The position numbers and the translations under genes are program-made. Source: Pedobacter ginsenosidimutans (GTDB lineage: Bacteria; Bacteroidota; Bacteroidia; Sphingobacteriales; Sphingobacteriaceae). Taken from it: a stretch of 64,000 nucleotides of DNA. Of this stretch, positions 27,678-36,475 are shown in pieces. Position 1 is the stretch's first letter. The number at the start of each line of letters is the position of its first letter. Where the stretch lies: positions 186,001 through 250,000 of the forward strand of contig NZ_LMZQ01000003.1 of assembly GCF_001442625.1 (NCBI RefSeq). Reading direction: 5' to 3'. The notes beneath the pieces are model-generated. The model was not told where the DNA came from. It saw only the letters and a list, made by a program, of their open reading frames with translations, and did no database searches.

Positions 27678-29213
27678 TTATTTTTCGGTGGCAACCCGAT
27701 AGGTAGGATCTTCTATAATATTTACTGTTATAATCTGATCTGCATTTTTCAGCAAGCGCTTACAGTCGTTGCTCAGGTGCTTTAATTGGAGTTTTTTATC
27801 AGCCGAACGGTAACGTTCGGTTAGTTTATTCAGCGCATCAATGCCCGACATATCAAAAACACGGCTATGCTTAAAATCAATGATGATATGCTGAGGATCA
27901 CTAGCCACGTCAAACAGTTCATTAAAATTAGCAATCGATCCAAAAAACAAGGGACCGAATACTTCGTAAGTCTTTACGCCACTGGCATCGATATGTTTAC
28001 TGGCACGTATCCGTTTAGAACTTTCCCAGGCGAAAACAAGTGCCGAAATAATTACACCTATTAATACCGCAAGTGCCAGGTTATGCAGCCAAACTGTAAT
28101 TACAGCCACCAGAATCCCAATGATAATATCCTGTGAAGGCATTTTATTAATCACTTTAAAGCTCATCCATTCAAAGGTGCCAATGGCTACCATCATCATT
28201 ACACCAACCAAAGCCGCCATGGGTACACGATCGATTACAGGAGCGCCTACCAAAATAATAACCAATATAGTTAAGGCAGCAATAATGCCCGATAATCTTG
28301 CCCTGGCACCAGCAGAAAGGTTAACCAGTGTTTGGGCAATCATTGGGCAGCCACCCATACCCGTAAAAAAGCCATTTGCAATATTGGCAATTCCTTGAGC
28401 AATACTCTCCCTGTTCCTATCCCCTTTGGTTTCTGTAATTTCATCAACCAGATTCAAGGTAAGCAGGCCCTCTGTTAAGCCCACACCTGCCATAATGAGC
28501 GAATAGGGAAAAATGATCTTCAGCATATCCAGATTCAACGGTACCTTAGGAATATGAAATGGAGGAAAACCTCCATTTACGGAAGCAATATCCTTAACCA
28601 GTTTAGTATCAATTCCAAAACATAAAACGATAAGAAAAACCACAATAATAGCCACCAGTGAGGATGGGATGGCTTTGGTTATTTTAGGGAGAATGATCAC
28701 TATTGCAACGGTGAGTAATACCAAAGCCAACATGATATATAAAGGAGTGCCGCTCAACCATTCTACTCTGCCATTAACAAGGGTTTTGAACTGTTCCAGC
28801 TGCGACATGAAAATAATAACTGCCAAACCGTTAACAAAGCCGAACATTACGGGCTGCGGAACCAGCCTGACAAACTTCCCAAGCCTAAACAACCCCACTA
28901 TAATCTGGATTAAACCTGCTAAAGCCACTGCCGCAAAAACATATTCTATACCCTGGGTTTTCATTAAGGCGATGAGCACAATCACTGTTGCGCCTGCCCC
29001 ACCAGAAACCAAACCTGGCCTGCCACCTAAAATAGCTGTAACCAGCCCCATAATAAAAGCAGCGTATAAACCTGTTAAAGGAGGGAAACCTGCAAGAATA
29101 GCAAATGATAACGATTCGGGGATCATCGTCATGGCCACCGTTAAACCCGCAAGAATTTCAGTTTTATAATTTATTTTCTTAGAAAAATCGAAAAGTTGCA
29201 GGTAGGGCTTCAT
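27678..29213 (-). CDS. SulP-family inorganic anion transporter with STAS domain
   Basis: 511 residues. About a dozen hydrophobic segments, starting with the family signature AGLTVAMTMIPESLSFAILAGFPPLTGLYAA, written here only in part as TVAMTMIPESLSFAILAG, and PGLVSGGAGATVIVL in the substrate region. Residues about 405-505 form a STAS domain (HIIIDFKHSRVFDMSGIDAL). SulP carriers exchange sulfate, bicarbonate or other anions at the inner membrane. Nothing nearby (no carbonic anhydrase, no sulfate assimilation gene) fixes the ion carried. It is transcribed alone. Confidence 0.93.
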   Translation of the reverse strand: MKPYLQLFDFSKKINYKTEILAGLTVAMTMIPESLSFAILAGFPPLTGLYAAFIMGLVTAILGGRPGLVSGGAGATVIVLIALMKTQGIEYVFAAVALAGLIQIIVGLFRLGKFVRLVPQPVMFGFVNGLAVIIFMSQLEQFKTLVNGRVEWLSGTPLYIMLALVLLTVAIVIILPKITKAIPSSLVAIIVVFLIVLCFGIDTKLVKDIASVNGGFPPFHIPKVPLNLDMLKIIFPYSLIMAGVGLTEGLLTLNLVDEITETKGDRNRESIAQGIANIANGFFTGMGGCPMIAQTLVNLSAGARARLSGIIAALTILVIILVGAPVIDRVPMAALVGVMMMVAIGTFEWMSFKVINKMPSQDIIIGILVAVITVWLHNLALAVLIGVIISALVFAWESSKRIRASKHIDASGVKTYEVFGPLFFGSIANFNELFDVASDPQHIIIDFKHSRVFDMSGIDALNKLTERYRSADKKLQLKHLSNDCKRLLKNADQIITVNIIEDPTYRVATEK

Positions 29214-29364
29214 CAGTTAAATTATTAGCAGCTGCAAATATCCAATTTTATTGGAACATTAATTCTATAATAAAAATGGAGGCTGAATAAGTCAGCATGA
29301 GCAGGCAAATAATATTTATAAATGGGTTACAAATCCTGATTAATAATAATTCCAGATCTGAAAA

Positions 29365-30423
29365 CTAATTCGGGATAACTTTTTTGCGTTTAAGTTCGTC
29401 AAACAGATCAAAAAACATTTTTTCAGTATCGACATACTCATGGAAGCCCAATCGCCTTGCTTTGGTACCATCCGAGAAGAAATCGTAATCCCAGGAAAAA
29501 ACAAAGTCGCCAAAGGCCCATGAAGATACTTCTTCATAACTGTGTTTGGCTAGGTTATGTTTTTCTTGCATCTGTGTCCACAAAGCCGATTTATCGGCCA
29601 TTACAGTTTGCAAAGGCATTTGAAGTGGAGGTGCAGCATCCATTTTAAAATAAGCTGCAATTTTAGGCCAAAGATCATTCCAGCGGACCAAATCACCATT
29701 GGTTATATTAAAAGCTTGATTGGCACATGCCGGGCTGGTAGCCGCCCATACTGTTGCCTTTGCCAATAATCCAGCATCAGTAATATCTAAAAGCTTATCA
29801 TAAGCCCCTAATTTGCCCGGAAAACGCAAAGGCAAACCCAGTTCTTTCGATATGGATGCATAAACTGCAATTACAGAAACCAAATTCATCGGATTGCCCA
29901 ATGCAGTACCCGCAACTACAGATGGCCGAAGCGCAGACCAATTCCATTTTTTACCTTTTTGCTGTGCCTCGAGAAACTGTTGCTGATCTACATTAAATTC
30001 TGGAGGCATATGTCCACCGTCGCTTTCTTTTGCTGGTGTTTTAAAAGGACCGTAGTGCGCCCCGTATACTTTATAACCTTGCATTAAACTGATGTGCTGT
30101 AAGTCTTTTGCAATACCTTCAATGGCATTAACCACGTTTACAAGCATCGCCAAATTAGGTGCAACAAGCTCCGCCCATGTAGGTTTATCTTGATACGCGG
30201 CATAAAAAATATGTGTTACCATAGTTAAAGGACTCAATTGTTTCTTACTGTCTTCTGGGTCGAGCAGGTTTACAGAAATGTACCTGGTTTTACCTGTATC
30301 GAGCCCACCCCGACGCGATAAACCGATAATATCCCAATCGCCAAGATTTTCTAAATGGCTGATTAATTTACTGCCAATTACACCATTTGCACCCACAACC
30401 AATGCTGTTTTACTGTTATTCAT
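29365..30423 (-). CDS. SDR-family NAD(P)-dependent reductase, PRISE-like
   Basis: 352 residues from the ATG at 30421-30423 (MNNSKTALVVGANGVIG), preceded by AAAAGAG at a suitable distance. A 40-codon upstream extension would overlap the AraC gene on the other strand and is rejected. The Rossmann motif is GANGVIGSKL and the second is GLSRRGG. The protein resembles the progesterone 5-beta-reductase/iridoid synthase-like group in length and in the QGYKVYGAHYGPF motif that carries the conserved Lys. The region where those enzymes carry the catalytic Tyr reads EFNVDQQQFLEAQQ here, so the Tyr seems replaced. It probably reduces an enone or carbonyl. The divergent AraC gene 72 bp away is the likely controller. 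Confidence 0.85.
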   Translation of the reverse strand: MNNSKTALVVGANGVIGSKLISHLENLGDWDIIGLSRRGGLDTGKTRYISVNLLDPEDSKKQLSPLTMVTHIFYAAYQDKPTWAELVAPNLAMLVNVVNAIEGIAKDLQHISLMQGYKVYGAHYGPFKTPAKESDGGHMPPEFNVDQQQFLEAQQKGKKWNWSALRPSVVAGTALGNPMNLVSVIAVYASISKELGLPLRFPGKLGAYDKLLDITDAGLLAKATVWAATSPACANQAFNITNGDLVRWNDLWPKIAAYFKMDAAPPLQMPLQTVMADKSALWTQMQEKHNLAKHSYEEVSSWAFGDFVFSWDYDFFSDGTKARRLGFHEYVDTEKMFFDLFDELKRKKVIPN

Positions 30424-30495
30424 CTCTTTTGATTTAAATTGATTCATGTAAAGTAAAGATCCTGACAAACCAGAGATATGTTTTTGTAAAATAGT

Positions 30496-31329
30496 ATGAT
30501 AGATTTGTATAAATCTATGATTAAGCGATACGTCCAATTTCAACCAATTGTTATTTCAGAATTTGAAGTAAGCAAATGGCAACACCCTGTACACCGGCAC
30601 AATCATTACGAACTGATATACATTAAAAATGGGTCTGGCCATCATATCATTAACGAAATCCCAATTGTTTACGAAAGAGGGAATCTCTTCTTAATTGGTC
30701 CGGATGATGATCATCGTTTCGAAATTGATGAAAAAACACATTTCATTTACATCAAGTTTACTGATATATACATCCATCAAAAAGAGGTTAACCCAAGGGG
30801 CTTGCAATACCTGGAATACCTGATCAAAAGCCGTGAAACACATTTTCTAGGTTTTAACTTTATGGCAAACGATCAGTTGATTGTTGAAAACATCATTGCA
30901 CTTATCTTATCGCTCAATATAAACATGTTGCAAAATGAAGCTGTAATCTGGACGCAGATCTTAGTGCTTTCCACTATTATGCAACGCAATATGCCCGAAA
31001 TTAAAAGCAGTGCACAACGATCAAAAGACATTCAAGCCATTTTCTGTTACCTGCACAAATATATTTACCAGCCTAAAAATTTAAAGGCGAATGTAATGGC
31101 AACACATTTTAATCTTTCAGAAGACTATATAGGCCCCTATTTTAAAAGAAATACAGGCATAACCTTACGCCAGTATATCCACAATTATCGTCAGCATTTA
31201 ATTCAACAGCGAATAGAAAGTGGAAGATTTGGATTGAAACAAATTGCCGTAGAATTCGGCCTTGTTGATGAAAGCCACGTGAGTAAGGTAATGCAGGAAA
31301 GTGCTAAATCCAAAAGACGAAAAATGTAA
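30496..31329 (+). CDS. AraC-family transcriptional regulator
   Basis: 277 residues. The N-terminal cupin (HPVHRHNHYELIYIKNGSGHHII) is the sensing part and the C-terminal part, about residues 175-275, has the two helix-turn-helices (MATHFNLSEDYIGPYFKRNTG and LKQIAVEFGLVDESHVSKVM, each shown in part). An alternative start at codon 8 (MIKRYVQF) is possible. It is divergent from the PRISE-like reductase, so local control of that gene is likely. The ligand is unknown. Confidence 0.9.
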   Translation: MIDLYKSMIKRYVQFQPIVISEFEVSKWQHPVHRHNHYELIYIKNGSGHHIINEIPIVYERGNLFLIGPDDDHRFEIDEKTHFIYIKFTDIYIHQKEVNPRGLQYLEYLIKSRETHFLGFNFMANDQLIVENIIALILSLNINMLQNEAVIWTQILVLSTIMQRNMPEIKSSAQRSKDIQAIFCYLHKYIYQPKNLKANVMATHFNLSEDYIGPYFKRNTGITLRQYIHNYRQHLIQQRIESGRFGLKQIAVEFGLVDESHVSKVMQESAKSKRRKM

Positions 31330-31348
31330 AAATGGATAATGGACTCGA

Positions 31349-31409
31349 TTCTGCGCTGATTAGTGAAATCTGCGGTACAAATAAATATTTATAAATGGAT
31401 TGCAAATCC
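31349..31409. repeat. Dispersed ~60 bp repeat, copy 1
   Basis: It begins TTCTGCGCTGATTAG and ends GATTGCAAATCC. It is the counterpart of 35356-35415, and its end part also resembles 29309-29335. It directly precedes the MITE-like element at 31426-31512. Confidence 0.65.
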
Positions 31410-31425
31410 CAAGTACTTAGGGGAC

Positions 31426-31512
31426 TGTATCATAAATATAGAATTGTCATCCTGTCCAAAGGACTCCTGTGGACAACGTGACAAATTCGAATGGAATTAC
31501 AAATATGATACA
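31426..31512. repeat. MITE-like element with inverted ends, short copy
   Basis: The ends TGTATCAT and ATGATACA are inverted repeats. Inside each is TAGAATTGTCATCCTG on the left and ACGTGACAAATTCGA on the right. The element at 60313-60429 shares both ends but has a different middle. It has no coding capacity. Confidence 0.7.
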
Positions 31513-31536
31513 GCCTCCAATGAGCGGTAATTTTAT

Positions 31537-33297
31537 TTAAAACAAAATTTTAACATCTTCCGAAAAACCTAATTCGATAAAACTCTCTGTCGACCATTTA
31601 ATCTTAAGCGGACCCCCTGCATCTTTTACAGTTTCTTTACTCACATCCTTACCCGTTCCATAATTGATCTGCGCAAAAGGATTTTTATCAATATTGAGCA
31701 CTAAAAGTAACCTGCTACCTTTTTTAAGCTGCCTACTGAATACCCTCGACCTATAAAAAGGTATGGTTTCTAATTTGCCAGGCTTAAGTAATTTCCTTTT
31801 GCTCATGTCGTGTGCATAGCTTGCTCTTCCTAAATAATAAGAAAGCTGAAAATATTCACCCGATGTGGTAACTTCATACAAGACCAGGCCTATATCCATA
31901 TCCTTTTTGTTTATGATGGCTTTAAGCTGTCCCTCTAGCGCACCTGCTACTGAAATGGCTTGATTAAATGGCTTCGTGATAAAAAACAGTCCATTGGATC
32001 TGTCGATTTCTTTTTTGATGATCGGATCAGGGTAATAATCATTGTAGAATGTGGTTCTGTCTGCCAGATCAACCTGCTGATGCATAAAAACTTCTTTAGC
32101 TGGCTTTTGCTCCGACAGCCGCATTCCGTTTGCAGTGCTGTCCAAATAAAAGCGGATATGGTAATCCTCCATTTTTGCCAATGAAACAGCATGTTTCCAT
32201 TTATTTGCGCCCATTACCTCATAATTGATCTTATCTTTTAACAATGCAGGTTTCTTTCCGCCTTTAAGAATATAATCGAGCCATTGGAAAGTGATTTCGC
32301 GGGTATTGATCAGTGCTATTGAGTCTACCTGATAATCTCTCAGCCTGGCTACTCCACCTATCTGCGATCCAAAATGATCATAAGGGCCTATAATTAAATA
32401 ATGTTCGGCTGATGGATTATACTTGTAATGTTCGCGGAGGTATTCCAATGCCGAAACCTGCCCATCATCGTAATAGCCGGTAATGCTGAGCACTGGAATA
32501 TTGATGTGTTTAAAATCGTTACTGTAGGGCACCATCGACTGCCAGTAGGCATCGTAATCGGGGTGACTAAGCCACTTCTGCAACAATGGATTTGGTGTGC
32601 CATCAATGCTGTCGATCTTATTGTAAGCGGCCCCACTTTCCCACCAGTTATTCCGCATCCTGCGCCAACGGGCATTATCGTTATTCACAGCATCATCGGT
32701 GTATTTGTTGTTGGTGATGTAAAATGCCCATTGATAATTGGCTGCTAAAAAAACATTATTTTCCATGGGTAAGCCAAGCCCTGGAATTGCAGCTACATAG
32801 GGTACAATGGTTTTAAGCGCCGGATGCAGGTATTTGGCCGCTGCCCATTGCGCAAAACCAGAATAACTCCCTCCATACATGCCCACGCTACCATTACTCC
32901 ATGGCTGGCTAACGATCCAATCGATAACCGCATTTACATCCTGTGCTTCATGCTCATAAGGTTCGGGCCGATCGGGACTGAGCCGCTTTCCCCTGACATC
33001 GGCCACAATGCCTACGTAGCCATGATCAGCAGCGTATTTGGCTTCTATCAGACTTTTATCGGTATTGGAGTAGATAAAATAAAACAATGCGGCAGGCAAT
33101 TTCTGCTGCACACCTTTTTTCCTCACCACTACAGCAGATAAAGTAATGCCGTATTTTGTTTTAATCATCACGCTATCGTTGATGATATAATTAGTGGTAT
33201 CGGGTAAGGTTAACTTTTGCTGTGCAAAGGTTTTCATGCCCATTACGAGGCATAGCACAGCCATACCCAGTTTTACTAAGTTTATTTTCATGATCAA
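31537..33297 (-). CDS. Secreted CocE/NonD-family hydrolase (X-Pro dipeptidyl-peptidase S15-like)
   Basis: 586 residues with a signal peptide to about residue 26 (KTFAQQ). The alpha/beta-hydrolase part (about 40-340) has the nucleophile motif GGSYSG with S144, a RPEPYEHEAQD region preceding it, and a YDHFGSQ motif that probably bears the catalytic His. The C-terminal beta-sandwich (about 350-586; PFYRSRVFSRQLKKGSRLLLVL) is the non-catalytic domain of the S15/CocE group. Such enzymes are peptidases, acyl esterases or acylases. Only 11 bp separate it from the response regulator upstream, so it is co-transcribed with a two-component system. Confidence 0.9.
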   Translation of the reverse strand: MIMKINLVKLGMAVLCLVMGMKTFAQQKLTLPDTTNYIINDSVMIKTKYGITLSAVVVRKKGVQQKLPAALFYFIYSNTDKSLIEAKYAADHGYVGIVADVRGKRLSPDRPEPYEHEAQDVNAVIDWIVSQPWSNGSVGMYGGSYSGFAQWAAAKYLHPALKTIVPYVAAIPGLGLPMENNVFLAANYQWAFYITNNKYTDDAVNNDNARWRRMRNNWWESGAAYNKIDSIDGTPNPLLQKWLSHPDYDAYWQSMVPYSNDFKHINIPVLSITGYYDDGQVSALEYLREHYKYNPSAEHYLIIGPYDHFGSQIGGVARLRDYQVDSIALINTREITFQWLDYILKGGKKPALLKDKINYEVMGANKWKHAVSLAKMEDYHIRFYLDSTANGMRLSEQKPAKEVFMHQQVDLADRTTFYNDYYPDPIIKKEIDRSNGLFFITKPFNQAISVAGALEGQLKAIINKKDMDIGLVLYEVTTSGEYFQLSYYLGRASYAHDMSKRKLLKPGKLETIPFYRSRVFSRQLKKGSRLLLVLNIDKNPFAQINYGTGKDVSKETVKDAGGPLKIKWSTESFIELGFSEDVKILF

Positions 33298-33308
33298 AAA
33301 ATTATAAT

Positions 33309-34001
33309 TTATGTTTTAATGAGGCTCCTTAATTTAACAGCCTGCCGTTCTGATATTCTGATTAAATTTCCCGTTTTAAGTTCTACAAACATCCCTTCAT
33401 CATCTTTTTTTACCGAACTGATGTAGTCGAGATTAAATAATATACTTCTGCTGGCCCTAAAAAATCTTTCACAATCGGGGTTTTCTTCGAGTTTGTTTAA
33501 CGACGTTTTGAGCAACACCTGCTCTTGCCCGAAAAAGAGCCGTGCGTAATTCTCTACAGACTCGATCAGGTGTACATCTTTCCATTTAATGAGGTGGTGT
33601 TTGCTCCTGTCCTTTACAAAAACAGCCGCGCCATCATTCGTACCAATCTTTTCTATGGCTTTATCCATTGCATTTTTAAAGCGTTCTTCCCGTACCGGCT
33701 TCATCAGGTAATCCATGGCGCTTACTTCAAAAGCCTGCACCGCATAGCTGTCGAAAGCGGTTACAAAAATCACCTGTGGCACATGTACCAAATTCTCCAA
33801 CAGGTCGAAACCCGAACGGCCAGGCATCTGTATATCCAAAAAAATCAGGTCGGGTTTTAAAAGTCCGATAAGCTGTTCGGCTTCATCAGCATTGGCAGCC
33901 TCACCTAATATCGTAACTTGTGGATAGCTTTTTAACATCCTGGCCAGTTCCTGCCTTGCTCCACGTTCATCGTCAATAATCAGTGTCCTAATATTTCTCA
34001 T
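33309..34001 (-). CDS. LytTR-family response regulator
   Basis: 230 residues. The receiver has D10-D11, phospho-acceptor D56 (LIFLDIQMPG), the TAFDSYAVQAFEVSAMDYLMKP block that gives the switch and Lys-Pro, and a LytTR DNA-binding domain at about 125-230 (LIESVENYARLFF, FFRASRSILFNLDYISSV). Its start overlaps the kinase stop by 4 bp (ATGA), the usual coupling. It answers to the kinase at 33998-35059. The hydrolase gene immediately downstream is the nearest candidate for its output, though self-control of the operon is equally possible. Confidence 0.95.
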   Translation of the reverse strand: MRNIRTLIIDDERGARQELARMLKSYPQVTILGEAANADEAEQLIGLLKPDLIFLDIQMPGRSGFDLLENLVHVPQVIFVTAFDSYAVQAFEVSAMDYLMKPVREERFKNAMDKAIEKIGTNDGAAVFVKDRSKHHLIKWKDVHLIESVENYARLFFGQEQVLLKTSLNKLEENPDCERFFRASRSILFNLDYISSVKKDDEGMFVELKTGNLIRISERQAVKLRSLIKT

Positions 34002-35059
34002 CTGATTGGGATTTTAATTTCGGCACAAACCTTTTGCTCCACTTTATACAGGCTGAAGGATGCATGATGCTGGTAACTGAGATCGAGCCGTTCTTTCAGG
34101 TTCCGAAGCCCTATACCCGCCACCTTTTTATCCTGTTCCAACTTGCCAGGGTTTAAAACACAGATGCTTACCAATCCATTCTGCTCGTTAATTATTACTT
34201 CAATCTTTCCACCCTGTTTTTCTAATGCAACTCCATGTTTTACCGCATTTTCTACCAATGTTTGAATGCACAGGCGTGGCACCATCAGCCCAGAGAGCGA
34301 AATATCGATATCCAAATCGTATTGTAATCTTTCTTCCATCCTCAAACCCTCTAGCTCCAGGTAATCTCTCACCAGGTCTATTTCTTCATTTAACCTAATG
34401 AGCATGGCACTGCCTTTATACAATCCACTGCGCAACAGTTCGCTTAGCAGGTCGATTGCCCTACCTGCATCATTAGGCCGGGTATATACCAAAGATTTTA
34501 TGTTATTGAGTGCATTGAACAAAAAATGAGGATTTAACTGAGCAGAAAGATTATCCAGCTGCGATTGTTTAAAGCTAAGCTCCAATCTGGCATTTTCTAT
34601 CGATAACCGCATTTCTCTTTTTGCGTAGTGGTAAAGGTGGTAGGCTAAAAGCCATATGGCCATTAAGCGGATACCCGCAACAAAAATACCGGCTGCATTT
34701 AAACTAAAAAAATCAGCAAACGACTGTGGCGGATGGCTTAGAAACAGTAATCTCACCAGGTACAATTTACTAATGGTAACTATGGTATAAAAAATACCCA
34801 TTACTGGAATAACAATCAACATCCGCCAGATCAGTTTCTGAAGCGCCAGGTCTTGCCAGTGGTTTTTATTTGCAAAATTACGATACAAATGGGTAATCAA
34901 AATATACATCACCACATCCGAAACAAACTGTACAACAGCCATATCGATTCTGAAACTACCAGCTGCAGACCAACCTTGAAATGTCCAATACAAAGCAGCC
35001 ACAGACCAACCAATTAGCTGACATTTCCAATAAAGCGATATATAAGGTTTCTTTTCCAA
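33998..35059 (-). CDS. LytS-type sensor histidine kinase (his_kinase family)
   Basis: 353 residues. Four hydrophobic segments in the first about 145 residues, a short coiled stretch, then the his_kinase domain with the phospho-acceptor in SAQLNPHFLFNALNNIKSL and a HATPase region (LCIQTLVENAVKHGV, GIGLRNLKERLDL). There is no large periplasmic sensor domain, so it may sense something in or at the membrane. It forms an operon with the LytTR regulator and CocE-like hydrolase. Confidence 0.94.
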   Translation of the reverse strand: MEKKPYISLYWKCQLIGWSVAALYWTFQGWSAAGSFRIDMAVVQFVSDVVMYILITHLYRNFANKNHWQDLALQKLIWRMLIVIPVMGIFYTIVTISKLYLVRLLFLSHPPQSFADFFSLNAAGIFVAGIRLMAIWLLAYHLYHYAKREMRLSIENARLELSFKQSQLDNLSAQLNPHFLFNALNNIKSLVYTRPNDAGRAIDLLSELLRSGLYKGSAMLIRLNEEIDLVRDYLELEGLRMEERLQYDLDIDISLSGLMVPRLCIQTLVENAVKHGVALEKQGGKIEVIINEQNGLVSICVLNPGKLEQDKKVAGIGLRNLKERLDLSYQHHASFSLYKVEQKVCAEIKIPIR

Positions 35060-35150
35060 AATTTTTCTGTTCCAAACAAAGCAACGAAAACTAATTTTAA
35101 GAAAAAAGATAAAGTACAGGAGCGTAGGGTTTTGGGGGATGAGTGGTTTC

Positions 35151-35349
35151 TAGTCAGGAGTCCGGAGTCTGAGGTCCGAAGTTTGAAGTCTATCGCGCGA
35201 GAGAAATAAATATACCTTGTGCTCTTCGTGTATTGGTGGTTAAAGGATGGATGATCGATTAGTCAGAACTTGGGAGTCCGACGTCCGAAGTCTATTGCGC
35301 GAAAGAAAAACATTCCTTTGTGCGCTTCGTGCCTTGGTGGTTAAGAGAT
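35151..35349. repeat. Tandem pair of ~90 bp degenerate units
   Basis: Unit A (35151-35247) and unit B (35260-35349) share GGAGTCCG-GTCCGAAG motifs, a TATYGCGCGA-AGA block, and an end reading CCTTGTGC-CTTCGTG-TTGGTGGTTAA. Related GTCCGAAGTC text appears at 57861-57979. Confidence 0.7.
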
Positions 35350-35355
35350 CGAAAA

Positions 35356-35415
35356 TTCTGCGCTGATTAGCGAAATCGGCGGGACAAATAAATAATTAAA
35401 ACGCATTGCAAATCC
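35356..35415. repeat. Dispersed ~60 bp repeat, copy 2
   Basis: TTCTGCGCTGATTAGCGAAA at the start and CATTGCAAATCC at the end, matching 31349-31409. Confidence 0.65.
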
Positions 35416-35509
35416 GTAGGACTTGGGTCTGGATTGGAAATCCTGACCAACAATACGCCTAACTTTGTGATCTCTGCGCCCCCTCTTAGCGTCCTTTGCG
35501 GTTAAAACG

Positions 35510-36400
35510 TTAATTAAGCAACTGCTTTTTAAATGTATTCGGACTAATACCAACCTCTTTTTTAAATAAACGCGAGAAATAAGAAAGGTTCTCAAATCCC
35601 AATGCATAAGCAATCTCCGAAACCGACCTATCTTCACCGATTAAACGGTTTTTTGCTTCAGATATCAGGTAAATATGGATATGTTCTAATGCTGTTTTTC
35701 CGCTTTCCTGTTTTAAAACATCTGTTAAATAACCTGCCGAAATGTTTAACCGTGCTGCCATATCATGCACTGATGGCAAACCTTTACTAGCCAATAATCC
35801 ATTAGCAACATATTTATTTATTTCTTCATTAAACCTGGTTACTGTTTTGCCTGAAATTACTGTGCGGTTAAGAAATTGCCTTTTGTAAAAACGTTGACTG
35901 TATTTAAGCAAAGTATCTACATTGGCCAAAATCAATTCGCGACTATATTCATCCTGGTTGTTTCGGTATTCGGTTTCAATTTTATGATACAGCTCCCATA
36001 CCGTGCTTTCTTCACTGGGCGAAAGATGTAGCGCTTCATTGGTTTCGTAATCGAAGTAGTGGTATTTTTTGATGGTATCATGCAACATATGTCCATTCAA
36101 AAAATCTTCGTGGATAAAAATCAAAAAGCCATCTTCATCCAGCTCCAGGTTTTTCATTTCGATTACCTGATTGGGTTTAAAGAACATCATAGAGCCACTC
36201 TCGTGGTCGTATTTTGTTCGTCCATAAAGGATGTGTCCGGCAATAATCTTTTTAAAACCGATCATATAAAAATCGCTTGTAAATTCGCGGTCGCCCATGG
36301 TACACATGTGGTCACATTTGTAAATGCTAAACAATGGATTCTCCGGTGGCGGAAATGCATTTTCTCTATGTAATTCGGCCAAATTCTTATAGTGTTTCAT
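35510..36400 (-). CDS. AraC-family transcriptional regulator
   Basis: 296 residues. The C-terminal 100 residues hold the two helix-turn-helices (MAARLNISAGYLTDVLKQES and VSEIAYALGFENLSYFSRLF) and the family end KKEVGISPNTFKKQLLN. The N-terminal half is a cupin-like sensing domain without a recognised ligand. It follows an SDR gene by 75 bp on the same strand; AraC regulators of this subgroup are often found beside short-chain dehydrogenases, so it may control that gene. Confidence 0.92.
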   Translation of the reverse strand: MKHYKNLAELHRENAFPPPENPLFSIYKCDHMCTMGDREFTSDFYMIGFKKIIAGHILYGRTKYDHESGSMMFFKPNQVIEMKNLELDEDGFLIFIHEDFLNGHMLHDTIKKYHYFDYETNEALHLSPSEESTVWELYHKIETEYRNNQDEYSRELILANVDTLLKYSQRFYKRQFLNRTVISGKTVTRFNEEINKYVANGLLASKGLPSVHDMAARLNISAGYLTDVLKQESGKTALEHIHIYLISEAKNRLIGEDRSVSEIAYALGFENLSYFSRLFKKEVGISPNTFKKQLLN

Positions 36401-36475
36401 CCCTTTGAACGGTAATTAACCACAAGCTACACAATTACCCTGTACAGCCTGTAGTTAAAGGTTTTAAATGATTTA

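Larger units (their letters stand above)
35060..35509. other. 450 bp gene-free region of stacked degenerate repeats
   Basis: No gene. It contains a tandem pair of about 90 bp units (35151-35349), then the ~60 bp repeat copy at 35356-35415, then TTTGTGATCTCTGCG...TTTGCGGTTAAAA text of the type also seen at 41520-41560. Confidence 0.7.

Noticed and set aside
28669..29169. 166-codon plus-strand open frame inside the SulP gene
   Set aside because: It is the antisense shadow of a transmembrane coding region, rich in Pro, Ala and Thr by mirror effect, with no family resemblance.
30424..30543. 40-codon longer start of the PRISE-like reductase
   Set aside because: The extension overlaps the divergent AraC gene and precedes the natural Rossmann-fold start.
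35151..35349. CRISPR array
   Set aside because: There are only two long degenerate units without regular short repeats and unique spacers, and no cas genes.
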